Positions 17,358 through 26,593 of a stretch of DNA of 64,000 bases are shown here, in pieces; the first letter of the stretch is position 1, and every line of letters begins with the position of its first letter. Made by a program: the position numbers and the translations under genes. Under the pieces are notes generated by a model. It saw only the letters and a list, made by a program, of their open reading frames with translations. It had not been told where the DNA came from and searched no databases. This DNA is from Flavobacteriales bacterium (GTDB taxonomy: Bacteria > Bacteroidota > Bacteroidia > CAIKAF01): contig JANWKT010000014.1 in the NCBI GenBank assembly GCA_025451235.1, positions 62,001 to 126,000 on the forward strand. Direction: 5' to 3'.

Positions 17358-18086
17358 ATGAGTAAAAAATTCGGATTGATCGGTTATCCTTTGGATCATT
17401 CCTTCTCTCAAAAATATTTTACTGAGAAATTTGAAAAAGAGAAATTAAGTGATTGTAGTTATCACTTGTTTCCTATTCAAAACATATCAGAGCTGACGGA
17501 TATTTTAGCGCTGCATCCTGATCTGGTGGGATTGAATGTTACCATTCCCTATAAACAACAGGTTTTATCCTCGCTTCATTCAGTAGCCGGACTTCCGGAA
17601 GGATTAAATGCAAGTAATTGTATAAAAATAGTTGAAGGAAGATTGTTTGGATATAATACAGATACCATAGGTTTCGAAAAAAGTTTGGTCCCGCTTTTAA
17701 AAAAACAGCATACCAAGGCGCTTATATTTGGAGATGGTGGAAGCACTGTTGCCATTAAATATGTACTGAATAAGTTAAACGTCGAGGTTTTGGTGGTAAG
17801 CAGATCCAAGACTATGTTCAGTTATCAGGATATCACCCAATATTATATGGAAACGCATACCTTGTTAATCAATGCTACACCGGTAGGGATGTATCCTCAT
17901 ATCGATCAGGTCTTACCCATTCCGTTTGAATATATCACCCCGGAACATCTTTGTTATGACCTGATCTATAACCCATCCAAGACCCAGTTTTTAAAGAATG
18001 CAGAAGAAAAAGGGGCCACCATTAAAAACGGATTGGAAATGCTTGTCGAGCAGGCAGAAGCCAGCTGGACCATATGGAACAGTTAA
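17358..18086 (+). CDS. aroE: Shikimate dehydrogenase AroE
   Basis: NADP-dependent reduction of 3-dehydroshikimate to shikimate in aromatic amino acid synthesis. At 242 residues it is the compact Bacteroidota form. Substrate-site residues are visible: SxS-like DHSFS near residue 13, Lys66 in NVTIPYKQQ, NTDTIGF with the catalytic Asp, and the terminal NGLEMLVEQA block. The nucleotide loop is GDGGSTVAI rather than the usual GAGG, a minor variant. It closes the TPR-comA-rhodanese-dedA run, separated from dedA by a hairpin element. Confidence 0.93.
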   Translation: MSKKFGLIGYPLDHSFSQKYFTEKFEKEKLSDCSYHLFPIQNISELTDILALHPDLVGLNVTIPYKQQVLSSLHSVAGLPEGLNASNCIKIVEGRLFGYNTDTIGFEKSLVPLLKKQHTKALIFGDGGSTVAIKYVLNKLNVEVLVVSRSKTMFSYQDITQYYMETHTLLINATPVGMYPHIDQVLPIPFEYITPEHLCYDLIYNPSKTQFLKNAEEKGATIKNGLEMLVEQAEASWTIWNS

Positions 18087-18137
18087 GCGGATGGGCAGAT
18101 AATCACTATTATTTTTCGGGACTTCACTTTTTAAGAT

Positions 18138-18145
18138 TATTTTTG
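18138..18145 (+). promoter_or_regulatory. Candidate -7 element for the DUF2341 protein gene
   Basis: TATTTTTG matching TAnnTTTG, 23 bases before the ATG at 18169. Confidence 0.45.
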
Positions 18146-18168
18146 ATCAACTGTTAAATCCCGGTTAT

Positions 18169-20055
18169 ATGAAATATCTTTACCTATCCTGCATTTGTAT
18201 ATTATTCCTGTTAACAGGAACCCATTCAAATGCCCAATGTTTATCGAACTGGACCTATTCTTCTCCCATCACCATTACAAATTCAAACCCCACAGCCTTG
18301 GTAAATTTCCAGGTGAAGGTGGTTGTCAATACTTCATCATTGATCTCTGCAGGCCATATGCTTCCCGGTGGAGAAGATATCCGGTTCACGCAAGGAAACT
18401 GTTGTAACTTTTTATGCTATGCTATTGAAAGTGGGATGAATACCACAACCACTAATATCTGGATCAAGATTGATTCTATTCCCGCTAGTGGAAGCACCAT
18501 TATTGATATGAATTATGGAAATCCATCAGCTGTTGCAGGAGAAAATGCAGGTTGCACCTTTGATCTTTGGGAGCCTTTTGATAATGCGATCAATCATTTT
18601 GCGGTATCATGTGGTTCGGGAACTTATTCGGTAGCCGGAGGTATAGGTTCCATGTCGTGGTCAAGCCAACATATGGCCATTTCTGATATTACTTTTGATA
18701 TGGATACGGTGTATACTGCAGAAATGAAGGTGAATGCTGCTTCAGGCAACTGGCCGGGTATTAATTTCAGTGGGATAGGTGGGAGTGCACATTATGGTTA
18801 TAGCATGTTATTAGGTAGTGGGGTAAGAATAGGTAAATCAGGTACTTCTGCGCCCGATTATTGCAGGGGTGAAAATTGGGCTTCTACGGTGTATCCTCCT
18901 CCCATCTCTTCGGTTGGGATCTGGTCGATTACCTGGATCGCCACCGGAAGCATCACCGGGGATTTTCCTTTTACGGGAACTCTTACTTCAACAGATATTG
19001 AACATACACGCAACCAGGACATGAAAGTTTGTATTGGTGGAATTTCAAGTGGCACTGGCTCTATGGATATGGATTGGATCAGGGTAAGAAAATATGCTCC
19101 CTTGGTTCCTGGGTTTTCGGTAGGAGCGGAAGGTGGTTTAGCTTTTCAAACGGTTTCTTTGGGACCTGATACCAGCTTATGTGATATCAACAATCTTATC
19201 CTGGATGCCGGATCGGGATTTGTTTCATATACATGGAGTACCAGCGATATGACACAAACAACGACCGTTAATTCTCCCGGAACTTATTTTGTGAATGTAA
19301 TTGATGCCAGCAGTTGTCCATCTAGCGATACCATCACGGTTGCTGAGTTTCCACCCGTAAATGTGAACCTGGGAAGTGATCAGTCTATTTGTCCCGGTGA
19401 TACCTTGATATTGGATGCAGGTGCAGGATTTACTAATTATTCCTGGTCATCAGGCGGAAATGCTCAATTGGAAAATGCAACCGATTCTGCGGATTATATA
19501 GTTGATGTGATAGATGCAAACGGATGTGCCGGCTCCGATACGATCACTGTGAGTGTATTTCCACAGCCTACTGCAGCATTTACCTTTAATTCAGTTTCTT
19601 TAGCGACTACTTTTACCAATACGTCTACCGGAGGAAATACTTATTTCTGGGATTTTGATGATGGTAATACATCAACAGCCATGGACACCGTTCATGTTTT
19701 CTCTACACCCGGTACCTATAATGTTTGCTTAACGGTTACCAACACCGATGGATGTACCGATATCAGCTGTTCAAGTGTAACGGTAACGAATACAAGTGTG
19801 GAAAATGAACTGGAGAATGCAGGCATTACGCTTTATCCGAACCCGGCCAGCGATCATATCTGGATCAATACCTTAACTGAAGTGGAGAATGCAGAAGTAA
19901 AATTGATAGATGTTTCCGGAAGAACATTGTTTGTACGGAAATTCAAAACCCTCGATAACCAGGTATTGGATATAACAGGATACAGTGCAGGCATGTATGT
20001 GGTAGAGATCGTATCCGGAATGAATACTTATTATTCTTCGATCATCATAAAATAG
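18169..20055 (+). CDS. Large T9SS-secreted protein with DUF2341, Ig-like and PKD domains
   Basis: A 628-residue secreted protein. In order: a signal peptide ending near SNAQC (residue 23); a DUF2341-like domain (about 30-140) with the expected VNFQVKVVV and WIKIDSIPASG segments; a concanavalin-like sandwich (about 140-320); two Ig-like repeats of about 65 residues (LGPDTSLC..., LGSDQSICPGD...); a PKD domain (about 470-540, with FWDFDDGN and the FSTPGTYNVCLTV strand); and a T9SS type A C-terminal domain (LYPNPASDHI ... GMYVVEIVSG). Expected to be cell-surface or extracellular. Target carbohydrate or protein unknown. Confidence 0.88.
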   Translation: MKYLYLSCICILFLLTGTHSNAQCLSNWTYSSPITITNSNPTALVNFQVKVVVNTSSLISAGHMLPGGEDIRFTQGNCCNFLCYAIESGMNTTTTNIWIKIDSIPASGSTIIDMNYGNPSAVAGENAGCTFDLWEPFDNAINHFAVSCGSGTYSVAGGIGSMSWSSQHMAISDITFDMDTVYTAEMKVNAASGNWPGINFSGIGGSAHYGYSMLLGSGVRIGKSGTSAPDYCRGENWASTVYPPPISSVGIWSITWIATGSITGDFPFTGTLTSTDIEHTRNQDMKVCIGGISSGTGSMDMDWIRVRKYAPLVPGFSVGAEGGLAFQTVSLGPDTSLCDINNLILDAGSGFVSYTWSTSDMTQTTTVNSPGTYFVNVIDASSCPSSDTITVAEFPPVNVNLGSDQSICPGDTLILDAGAGFTNYSWSSGGNAQLENATDSADYIVDVIDANGCAGSDTITVSVFPQPTAAFTFNSVSLATTFTNTSTGGNTYFWDFDDGNTSTAMDTVHVFSTPGTYNVCLTVTNTDGCTDISCSSVTVTNTSVENELENAGITLYPNPASDHIWINTLTEVENAEVKLIDVSGRTLFVRKFKTLDNQVLDITGYSAGMYVVEIVSGMNTYYSSIIIK

Positions 20056-20101
20056 ACGGAGTAATAAGAAATAGAAATTTGGACGAAGGAATATTGTTCA
20101 A

Positions 20102-20356
20102 TTAAAACAACTCTTCGACTTTTATATGCTGAAGGTATTTATCGTAGACATAATCGTTTTCGGGGCAGGTGATCCAATAGATCTGGTTAGTGGCCATAGA
20201 TCTTCCTACTTCCACATAAAAATCCCTTAACTCAAAAAGCTCTACATTATAGGTGAGATGACGACGGCGGGTAATATAATTGCCCTTTTCTTCAACGATC
20301 TTATATTTAAGAGCCAGAGGAAGGTTTTGGTATTTTTCTTTATTAAGCCCGTACAT
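20102..20356 (-). CDS. Small conserved-looking hypothetical protein
   Basis: An 84-residue soluble protein without a signal peptide, in the gap between a secreted-protein gene and uvrB and transcribed against both. Composition is balanced, aromatic and charged (YGLNKEKYQNLP, RDFYVEVGRSMATNQ), as for a genuine folded domain rather than a random frame. Its pattern of alternating strands resembles small uncharacterised Bacteroidota proteins, but I recognise no named family. The divergent spacing to uvrB is 77 bases. Confidence 0.6.
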   Translation of the reverse strand: MYGLNKEKYQNLPLALKYKIVEEKGNYITRRRHLTYNVELFELRDFYVEVGRSMATNQIYWITCPENDYVYDKYLQHIKVEELF

Positions 20357-20433
20357 ACTATATGCAAATAAACGGCATTTATGCTAATTTTACAAGGAAA
20401 TTCCGGGATAATTGATGGCCCGGGTCCATTTAT

Positions 20434-22467
20434 ATGATATTTAAATTAGAAGCACCCTTCGAACCAACCGGTGATCAGCCGGATGCCATTGTCCAACTGG
20501 TGAAGGGTCTGGAGTCTCAAACCCCTTTCCAGACGCTCCTGGGAGCTACCGGTACAGGGAAAACTTTTACCGTTGCCAATGTGGTGGAGAAGGTACAAAA
20601 ACCAACCCTCGTCTTAAGCCATAACAAGACCCTGGCGGCGCAATTATATGGTGAGTTCAAACAATTCTTCCCTCAGAATGCGGTAGAATACTTCGTTTCA
20701 TATTACGATTATTATCAACCCGAAGCATATATACCCTCTTCAGATACCTATATAGAAAAAGATCTAAGTGTAAACGAAGAAATTGAAAAACTGAGATTAA
20801 GCACCACCTCTGCTTTGCTCTCCGGAAGAAGGGATATATTGGTAGTAGCATCCGTATCCTGCATTTATGGTATGGGAAATCCTGCGGATTTTTATGAGCA
20901 GACGGTAAGAATAAAAAAGGGAGATGTGATCAGCAGGAACCGGTTTTTATACAAATTGATAGAAGCACTGTATTACCGGACCGAAACAGAATTCAAAAGA
21001 GGGACTTTTAGAGTGGTGGGTGATTCTGTAGATATATTCCTGGCTTATGCAGACAATGCTGTTCGTATTATGTTCTGGGGAGATGAGATAGAAACCATTG
21101 AACTGATCGATCCTTATTCAGGAAAGACCATTCAGCCCTTGGAAAATTTTGTGATCAACCCTGCCAATCTTTTTGTAACCACCAAAGAGCGTTTAAAGAA
21201 TGCCATCGTACATATACAAGATGATATGGTGAAGCAGGTAGATTTTTTTAAGAACAATGGAAAGCCACTCGAAGCAAAAAGATTGGAACAACGAGTGGAA
21301 CATGATATGGAAATGATCAAGGAATTGGGTTATTGCAGTGGAATAGAAAACTATTCCAGGTATTTTGATGGAAGAAATGCCGGTTCTCGACCTTTTTGCT
21401 TATTGGATTATTTTCCTGAAGATTGGTTATTGGTGATTGATGAAAGTCATGTAACCATGCCCCAGCTCCATGCCATGTACAATGGAGACCGATTAAGAAA
21501 GACCAACCTGGTAGATTATGGTTTCAGACTTCCGGCTGCGTTGGATAACCGTCCGTTGAAATTTGAGGAGTTCGAAGGAATGTTGAACCAGGTGATCTAT
21601 GTGAGTGCAACTCCCGGTGATTATGAATTACAACAAAGTGAAGGAGTTTTTGTGGAACAAGTGATCCGCCCTACAGGCTTACTGGATCCATTGATCGAAG
21701 TAAGGCCCAGTGCCAACCAGATCGATGATCTCCTGGATGAAATACAAAAAAGGGTAGGGAAGGATGAACGGGTATTGGTAACTACCTTGACCAAGCGAAT
21801 GGCCGAAGAGCTGAATAAATATATGCAAAAGTTGCATATCCGTTGCCGGTATATCCATAGCGAAGTGGATACACTGGAGCGGGTGGAAATATTGCGTGAC
21901 CTGAGGCTGGGGATCTTTGATGTATTGATCGGGGTAAATTTATTGCGAGAAGGGTTGGACCTTCCCGAAGTTTCACTGGTGGCGATTTTAGATGCAGACA
22001 AAGAAGGATTTTTACGGAACCAGCGGTCGCTGATCCAAACTATAGGCCGTGCAGCGCGTAACGTAAATGGGTTAGTTATTATGTATGCAGATAAGATCAC
22101 AGCAAGCATGGCAAAGGCCATCGAGGAAACGGAAAGAAGACGTGAAAAACAGATCGCTTATAATGTAAAACATGGATTGGTACCGAAAGCCTTGGTAAAA
22201 AGCAAGGATGAGATCTTGCGGCAGACCCAGGTAGCAGGTAAAAAATTCGGTGACCGTTCCAAAGAATATATTGAGCCGGATGAGATCAGCATGGCAGCAG
22301 AGGAAAAAGTAAATTACCGCAACAAAGCGGATGTGCAAAAACTCATTGACAGAACCCGCAAGCAAATGGAATCTGCAGCCAAGGACCTGGATTTTATTGA
22401 AGCTGCCCGTTTAAGGGATGAATTGTTTGAGTTGCAGAAGCTGCTCGATGATTTTAAGAGGAATTAG
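20434..22467 (+). CDS. uvrB: Excinuclease ABC subunit UvrB
   Basis: DNA helicase-like damage-verification subunit of nucleotide excision repair, 677 residues (normal length). The Q-motif-like PTGDQPDAI is at the N-terminus. Walker A GATGTGKT is near residue 39. The damage-probing beta hairpin YYDYYQPEAYIPSSDTYIEK is near 92-111. The DESH box (VIDESHV), helicase motifs V-VI (GVNLLREGLDLPE, QTIGRAARN) and the C-terminal UVR domain (AAKDLDFIEAARLRDEL) are all present. No defects seen. Confidence 0.98.
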   Translation: MIFKLEAPFEPTGDQPDAIVQLVKGLESQTPFQTLLGATGTGKTFTVANVVEKVQKPTLVLSHNKTLAAQLYGEFKQFFPQNAVEYFVSYYDYYQPEAYIPSSDTYIEKDLSVNEEIEKLRLSTTSALLSGRRDILVVASVSCIYGMGNPADFYEQTVRIKKGDVISRNRFLYKLIEALYYRTETEFKRGTFRVVGDSVDIFLAYADNAVRIMFWGDEIETIELIDPYSGKTIQPLENFVINPANLFVTTKERLKNAIVHIQDDMVKQVDFFKNNGKPLEAKRLEQRVEHDMEMIKELGYCSGIENYSRYFDGRNAGSRPFCLLDYFPEDWLLVIDESHVTMPQLHAMYNGDRLRKTNLVDYGFRLPAALDNRPLKFEEFEGMLNQVIYVSATPGDYELQQSEGVFVEQVIRPTGLLDPLIEVRPSANQIDDLLDEIQKRVGKDERVLVTTLTKRMAEELNKYMQKLHIRCRYIHSEVDTLERVEILRDLRLGIFDVLIGVNLLREGLDLPEVSLVAILDADKEGFLRNQRSLIQTIGRAARNVNGLVIMYADKITASMAKAIEETERRREKQIAYNVKHGLVPKALVKSKDEILRQTQVAGKKFGDRSKEYIEPDEISMAAEEKVNYRNKADVQKLIDRTRKQMESAAKDLDFIEAARLRDELFELQKLLDDFKRN

Positions 22468-22488
22468 CATTCATAAAGGAATATCGCT

Positions 22489-22980
22489 TCAATGCTTACC
22501 GGTAAATTCGTAATAGAGTGTAAAATGAGCTTTTTCGGTTGAATCTGTTTCTATATTTTCGATGGACCAAGGAAATTTACTCCAAACCAATCCCCGGTAT
22601 ACCTCTGGCAAAGGCGAAGGGCTGAAGGTTACACATCCTCTCATAATAGGGACTTCCATTTGTAGATCTTTCTGTTCATCAAATATCTTTTTGGCGGCTT
22701 CCAAATCCACCTCTAACAATGCCTGGAAAGCATAAGCCCGGATCACTCCATTGGTATGATGACAAAACCTAACCAATTGTTTTTTAGTAGCCAGTTCCTT
22801 GAATTTCAAATAATGTGGCCATTGGTAACCAGGCAATCCTATTCCGATGATTTGTGATTCATGTCTTTTACCGGCAATGAGCTTTTTTACATATACATGG
22901 ACATTTTCTTGTTGTGCATGGCAACTAAAAAAAGAAAATGTCATAAAAAATAAAGCAATCTGTAATTTTTTAGCCCTCAT
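22489..22980 (-). CDS. Exported hypothetical protein
   Basis: A 163-residue protein with an N-terminal signal (hydrophobic LFFMTFSFFSCHAQQ); cleavage after HA-Q or lipidation at Cys are both possible. The mature part contains a helix-rich stretch with NGVIRAYAFQALLEVD, which resembles a HEAT-like repeat, and a conserved-looking cysteine near MRGCVTF. No enzymatic motif seen. It is the first of a minus-strand run of small exported genes. The stop converges on uvrB with a 21-base gap and no clear terminator. Confidence 0.65.
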   Translation of the reverse strand: MRAKKLQIALFFMTFSFFSCHAQQENVHVYVKKLIAGKRHESQIIGIGLPGYQWPHYLKFKELATKKQLVRFCHHTNGVIRAYAFQALLEVDLEAAKKIFDEQKDLQMEVPIMRGCVTFSPSPLPEVYRGLVWSKFPWSIENIETDSTEKAHFTLYYEFTGKH

Positions 22981-22997
22981 GGTTTAAATATATAAAA

Positions 22998-23026
22998 AAA
23001 AGCCCCCTCGGTTAAAGAGGAGGCTT
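22998..23026 (-). terminator. Intrinsic terminator downstream of the VOC gene
   Basis: AAAAGCC-C-CCTC/GAGG-A-GGCTTTT hairpin flanked by A/T tracts, 20 bases after the VOC-protein stop on the minus strand, and therefore upstream of the exported protein at 22489. Confidence 0.75.
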
Positions 23027-23048
23027 TTATAACGTAAAATTTTCAATT

Positions 23049-23435
23049 TTAGTTTTGAGCGTGCAAGGCCATTTTATTGCCTTCGGTATCGATAAAGAAT
23101 GCCATTACGCCAATCTCCGGAGAAATTTCGGTTCTTGGCATGACCACTTTTCCACCTGCAGTTTCAATCCTGTCAATAACCGTTTGAATGTTTGGGTTGG
23201 CATTCAAGTAAATAATAGCTCCATCCTGTGATGGTTTATGAAATTCACTTTGTACCAAAGCGCCATGTGCTTTTCCACTTCCTGGTTCAGAAGGGAATCC
23301 ACTCATTTTCATTCCCATCATTTCAGGATAGTCTTCCATCTGGCAGTTAAAAACTGATTCGTAGAATTTTTTTGCACGTGGCAGATCTACAGCTGGGATC
23401 TCAAACCAATTGATTGAGTTTACATTTTTGTCCAT
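23049..23435 (-). CDS. VOC (glyoxalase/bleomycin-resistance) superfamily protein
   Basis: A single 128-residue vicinal-oxygen-chelate fold. It begins with the typical NSINWFEIPAVDLPRAKKFYE segment and ends with EIGVMAFFIDTEGNKMALH, which carries the usual C-terminal Glu/His metal ligands. The central ANPNIQTVIDRIETAGGKVV helix-strand matches the family. Most similar in style to uncharacterised VOC proteins with predicted glyoxalase-like or dioxygenase-like roles. No substrate can be assigned. Isolated by a terminator on its 3' side. Confidence 0.9.
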   Translation of the reverse strand: MDKNVNSINWFEIPAVDLPRAKKFYESVFNCQMEDYPEMMGMKMSGFPSEPGSGKAHGALVQSEFHKPSQDGAIIYLNANPNIQTVIDRIETAGGKVVMPRTEISPEIGVMAFFIDTEGNKMALHAQN

Positions 23436-23543
23436 AATAGTAATTGTTTGATTTTTGTTGTTAAGTTTTTTGTCAATTGTATGGTGACAAATTAGAACTT
23501 AATTGGAGAATCCAAAAAAAAAGAATGTAAATAAATGGTAAAA

Positions 23544-24491
23544 TTATTTAATCCTGTCATGCACCCGCTGTGGAATGCTCCCCTCTTTGTTTTTTTCCGT
23601 CATCAACGCAACATATTGTAAATAAGGTTTTTTGGCATTCTCCAGCTTTCCCTTATCAAACAATGCATCCCCCAGTTGCAGGTAGGGTCCTGATAATTTA
23701 GGGTAGATCTTGTTGATATGCGAATTGACCTCAATGCTTTTATCCAGGGAGTCGGCCTTGTATAAAAAATACCCATAATTACCCAACCATTTACCGATAG
23801 AATCCTGGTAGGCAGTAAGGTTATAATCTTCGAGGGATTTCACGTAGGATTTTTCATCTTGAGGATCTTCATTGATAGTGGTGAAAATAAAAAACAAATA
23901 ATAAAAGTTGAGTGCATCAGCTATATAACCTGCTGCGTCGGCAAACTTTTTTTGTTTACTTTGGATCAAACCCAATTGGTTGGCTTTTGAAAATAATTCC
24001 ATGGCCACTGCACCTTCATCCAGATAGGAGGAGGGGTATTGAACCGAATTATAATGATCCACCGCTTCTTTTATATTTCCATTTTTAAATGCTTCTTCAG
24101 CGGCTTCTATTTCTTCCCAACTCGGATCGAAATGATCTGTTTTCTGCAAGACAAGTTTCTTACCATCCCAGGAATAATACCAGAGAAATGTAGTAGCCTT
24201 CCAGGGTGCACGGGTGGAGAACACGATCATTTGATCTTCATATACAGCATTCATATCAGGCATTCCATAAGCACCCTCCAGGTCACCCGTCTTGGCCAAT
24301 ACTTTGAATTTTCCTTTGTCCAAGGGATAGCCAAAAGCAGCATACTCTGAAGTATCTGAAAAAATAAAACCGATCTTCTCCACTTTTTTAGGAAGTAGTT
24401 CGGAGGGAATATTTTCAACTTCTATAAAAAGACTTTGTGTATAGGATAGAACAGGGAAGCAAAATAAAAGGATGCTGACAATCTTATTCAT
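23544..24491 (-). CDS. Exported TPR-like hypothetical protein, paralogue A
   Basis: A 315-residue protein with a signal peptide (LLFCFPVLSYTQ). The N-terminal half has a beta-rich region; the C-terminal half has TPR-like helices (KEAVDHYNSVQY, GPYLQLGDALFDKGK). It is clearly homologous along its length to the adjacent gene 24484-25458: shared ELLP...GFI, the Y-Y/N-WD-KKL strand, the DP..E.A...EAA...G.I.EA..HYN block, and the ending SIPQRVHDR versus SLIPPHVTER. The start overlaps the upstream gene's stop by 8 bases. Probably a tandem duplication; function unknown. Confidence 0.75.
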   Translation of the reverse strand: MNKIVSILLFCFPVLSYTQSLFIEVENIPSELLPKKVEKIGFIFSDTSEYAAFGYPLDKGKFKVLAKTGDLEGAYGMPDMNAVYEDQMIVFSTRAPWKATTFLWYYSWDGKKLVLQKTDHFDPSWEEIEAAEEAFKNGNIKEAVDHYNSVQYPSSYLDEGAVAMELFSKANQLGLIQSKQKKFADAAGYIADALNFYYLFFIFTTINEDPQDEKSYVKSLEDYNLTAYQDSIGKWLGNYGYFLYKADSLDKSIEVNSHINKIYPKLSGPYLQLGDALFDKGKLENAKKPYLQYVALMTEKNKEGSIPQRVHDRIK

Positions 24492-25458
24492 CTTCAGGCT
24501 TTATTTTTGGCTTTTTGCTAAGTCTTTCCGTAACATGGGGTGGAATGAGTGATTCGTTTCCCTTATTTGTCATCAAGGCCTGGTACTTATCATAAAACGG
24601 AAGGGCTTCTTCTTCTTTTTTTAGATCGTATAAAGCATCCCCTCTTACCAGATAAGCTTCAGGCATTTTAGGATAACAACGGTTTACGAAAGAAGCAATG
24701 TTGATGGCTTTTTCCAATGAATCGGCCTTGTATAAAAACAAAGCATAGTTGGCAATCCATGGACCTAAAGAATCTGCCTGCTTCTGATCGAAACTGGCCA
24801 TGACAATTTTATTGTAAGCAAATTCATCTTCTGCATCGAGCAATGATTTATTCAGATGGTAGACAAAGGCTCCATCCATATCTTCGACTGCTTCCTTATA
24901 GCTGCTGGCTTTAAATGCTTCCATTCCAAGGTAATGGGCAACCCCCAAAATATTAAAAGCAGTTTTTGCTTCTGTAGAAGCCGGTACATATTTTATCTTG
25001 TTATAATGTTCGGATGCTTCCCGGATCTCTCCTTTTCTTAAAGCCGCCTCTCCATCACGTGCCGCCTCCTGGCTGGGATCGATGGTCTCGCTTTCAAGAA
25101 AGGTAAGTTTTTTACTGTCCCAATTATAATAATTAAAGGTTTGAAGGTCTTTATATTTTACATGCGACCAAAAGAAAATGGTATCGTTTCTGAAAAATGC
25201 TTTGAGGTCGACCCCTTTAAAATCGTTGTATTCACTTCCAAATTTAGCAATGATCTTATAGTTCAATTCGCTGATCTCATAACCAAAACCAACCGGCTGA
25301 TTATTTTCGTTGGCAGTAATGAATCCTAATTCGGATGCTCCCGGTGGTAACATTTCTTCAGGTAAACTATCGACCAATATAATACCTGTATAAGTTACCT
25401 TTTGGGAAAAAAGGTGGAAGGAGCAAGAAACCAGTATAAAAGCCAGTATTTTCTTCAT
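24484..25458 (-). CDS. Exported TPR-like hypothetical protein, paralogue B
   Basis: About 324 residues from the ATG giving MKKILAFILVSCSFHLFSQ, a normal signal peptide; an in-frame ATG six codons upstream is less likely. It has the same architecture as the neighbouring paralogue: an N-terminal beta region, then TPR-like repeats with the EASEHYNKIKY and AYLVRGDALYDLKKEEEA motifs. The stop codon is inside the start of paralogue A, so translation is likely coupled. No known functional domain beyond TPR. Might be periplasmic or outer-membrane-associated. Confidence 0.75.
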   Translation of the reverse strand: MKKILAFILVSCSFHLFSQKVTYTGIILVDSLPEEMLPPGASELGFITANENNQPVGFGYEISELNYKIIAKFGSEYNDFKGVDLKAFFRNDTIFFWSHVKYKDLQTFNYYNWDSKKLTFLESETIDPSQEAARDGEAALRKGEIREASEHYNKIKYVPASTEAKTAFNILGVAHYLGMEAFKASSYKEAVEDMDGAFVYHLNKSLLDAEDEFAYNKIVMASFDQKQADSLGPWIANYALFLYKADSLEKAINIASFVNRCYPKMPEAYLVRGDALYDLKKEEEALPFYDKYQALMTNKGNESLIPPHVTERLSKKPKIKPEDE

Positions 25459-25485
25459 ACATCCAAATACATGCAATAAATGTAC

Positions 25486-26004
25486 CTAATTTTTTGCTGT
25501 ATAGTTACAACGGTAATAGGGTTCAATAGGCCTTAACCTGCTGCCCCAATACAATATTTGATCATCCTTGGGAACCATGAGCTCCTTTTGTTGCTGGCTG
25601 AGGATGGTGGGGTCCAGTTTTTCATATTCCAAACCTTCACCATTTGCAGAATAATAGACAAAATGGTCTTTTACCCAGGTGGTCACGTATTCATACATGG
25701 AGTTGTTGGGATTCCAGGCAAAAATGCAATCCCCTTGTTCAGAAAAAAGACTGCGGTTCAGGGCAATGATGGGGTTGTTGGGATCCATGATATTTCCGTA
25801 GATCAATATAAATTTCCCATTTTCATATTGGATCATATCGGGACACTGAAATGCATATACAGGAAGGTACCAATTGCTATCCAGCACTGTATCGGGTATT
25901 ATTTCTGCGGATCCCTTTAAGATCCAGAGACCTTCCTGAGGTCTTTGTCCCAAAATGCAGAACCCATTTACCAGAAAAAAAACAAGAAAGCCGGTTAGTT
26001 TCAT
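25486..26004 (-). CDS. Exported hypothetical protein
   Basis: A 172-residue protein with a signal peptide ending near FCILGQ. It is rich in aromatic residues, Asn and Pro, and beta strands seem likely (FILIYGNIMDPNNPI, HFVYYSANGEGLEY). No recognised family. It is tightly packed: the start base overlaps the upstream gene's stop (26004), and 27 bases separate it from paralogue B, so it probably belongs to the same transcript. Role unknown. Confidence 0.65.
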   Translation of the reverse strand: MKLTGFLVFFLVNGFCILGQRPQEGLWILKGSAEIIPDTVLDSNWYLPVYAFQCPDMIQYENGKFILIYGNIMDPNNPIIALNRSLFSEQGDCIFAWNPNNSMYEYVTTWVKDHFVYYSANGEGLEYEKLDPTILSQQQKELMVPKDDQILYWGSRLRPIEPYYRCNYTAKN

Positions 26005-26555
26005 TAATAATTCATGATTTGTTTGGAGTCAATCTTCACAGTGTCTGATAGGGTGTAAATATACAAACAATCGCAATGATGGTCAAAACTAATGTCATTG
26101 GGGTTATAACTTTGGATCGTGGTAATTTTATGCATAATAGGTAACCAGCTGTTCCGAACTTTTACACTCAACATAGGATCCAACCAACTCTCATCGTAAA
26201 TATAAACGGTGGCATTGGCATTTTCGTACGTGTATTTTTTTACATAACGGGGAGAAAACAAAGGATCCATTACGATGAACCAGGTAAATAGAAGGCCCAC
26301 CACGATCCCTGCTAATGAAAACATACAAAGACTGCTATCGAAAAGCCAATCGGTCCACCGGGCTTTTTTCTTGTAGTTTTTATGGATCACGGTAAAAACC
26401 ATGATGATAAAAAGTACAGAAATATATCCATAAACGATGATAAATACCCCTTTCAACACTATTCGCCAGCTGGGAATATATTCAGGAAGAGTAAAGAGTA
26501 TACATACGATCTGCAAAAAGAGTATAATAAATAAAAGGCGAATAACTCTTTTCAT
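26004..26555 (-). CDS. Hypothetical membrane protein
   Basis: About 183 residues from the internal ATG (MKRVIRLLFI). This start avoids overlap with the next gene upstream and places a transmembrane helix at the N-terminus; an ATG 20 codons upstream is also in frame. Three hydrophobic segments (residues about 4-20, 28-50, 72-95) are followed by an extracytoplasmic C-terminal half with possible beta structure (NATVYIYDES, DCLYIYTLSD). No family recognised. It overlaps the adjacent exported gene by one base, consistent with one operon. Confidence 0.65.
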   Translation of the reverse strand: MKRVIRLLFIILFLQIVCILFTLPEYIPSWRIVLKGVFIIVYGYISVLFIIMVFTVIHKNYKKKARWTDWLFDSSLCMFSLAGIVVGLLFTWFIVMDPLFSPRYVKKYTYENANATVYIYDESWLDPMLSVKVRNSWLPIMHKITTIQSYNPNDISFDHHCDCLYIYTLSDTVKIDSKQIMNY

Positions 26556-26593
26556 CGGATGGTTTATTTTCAAATATAGTGTTTTTTGGAAAG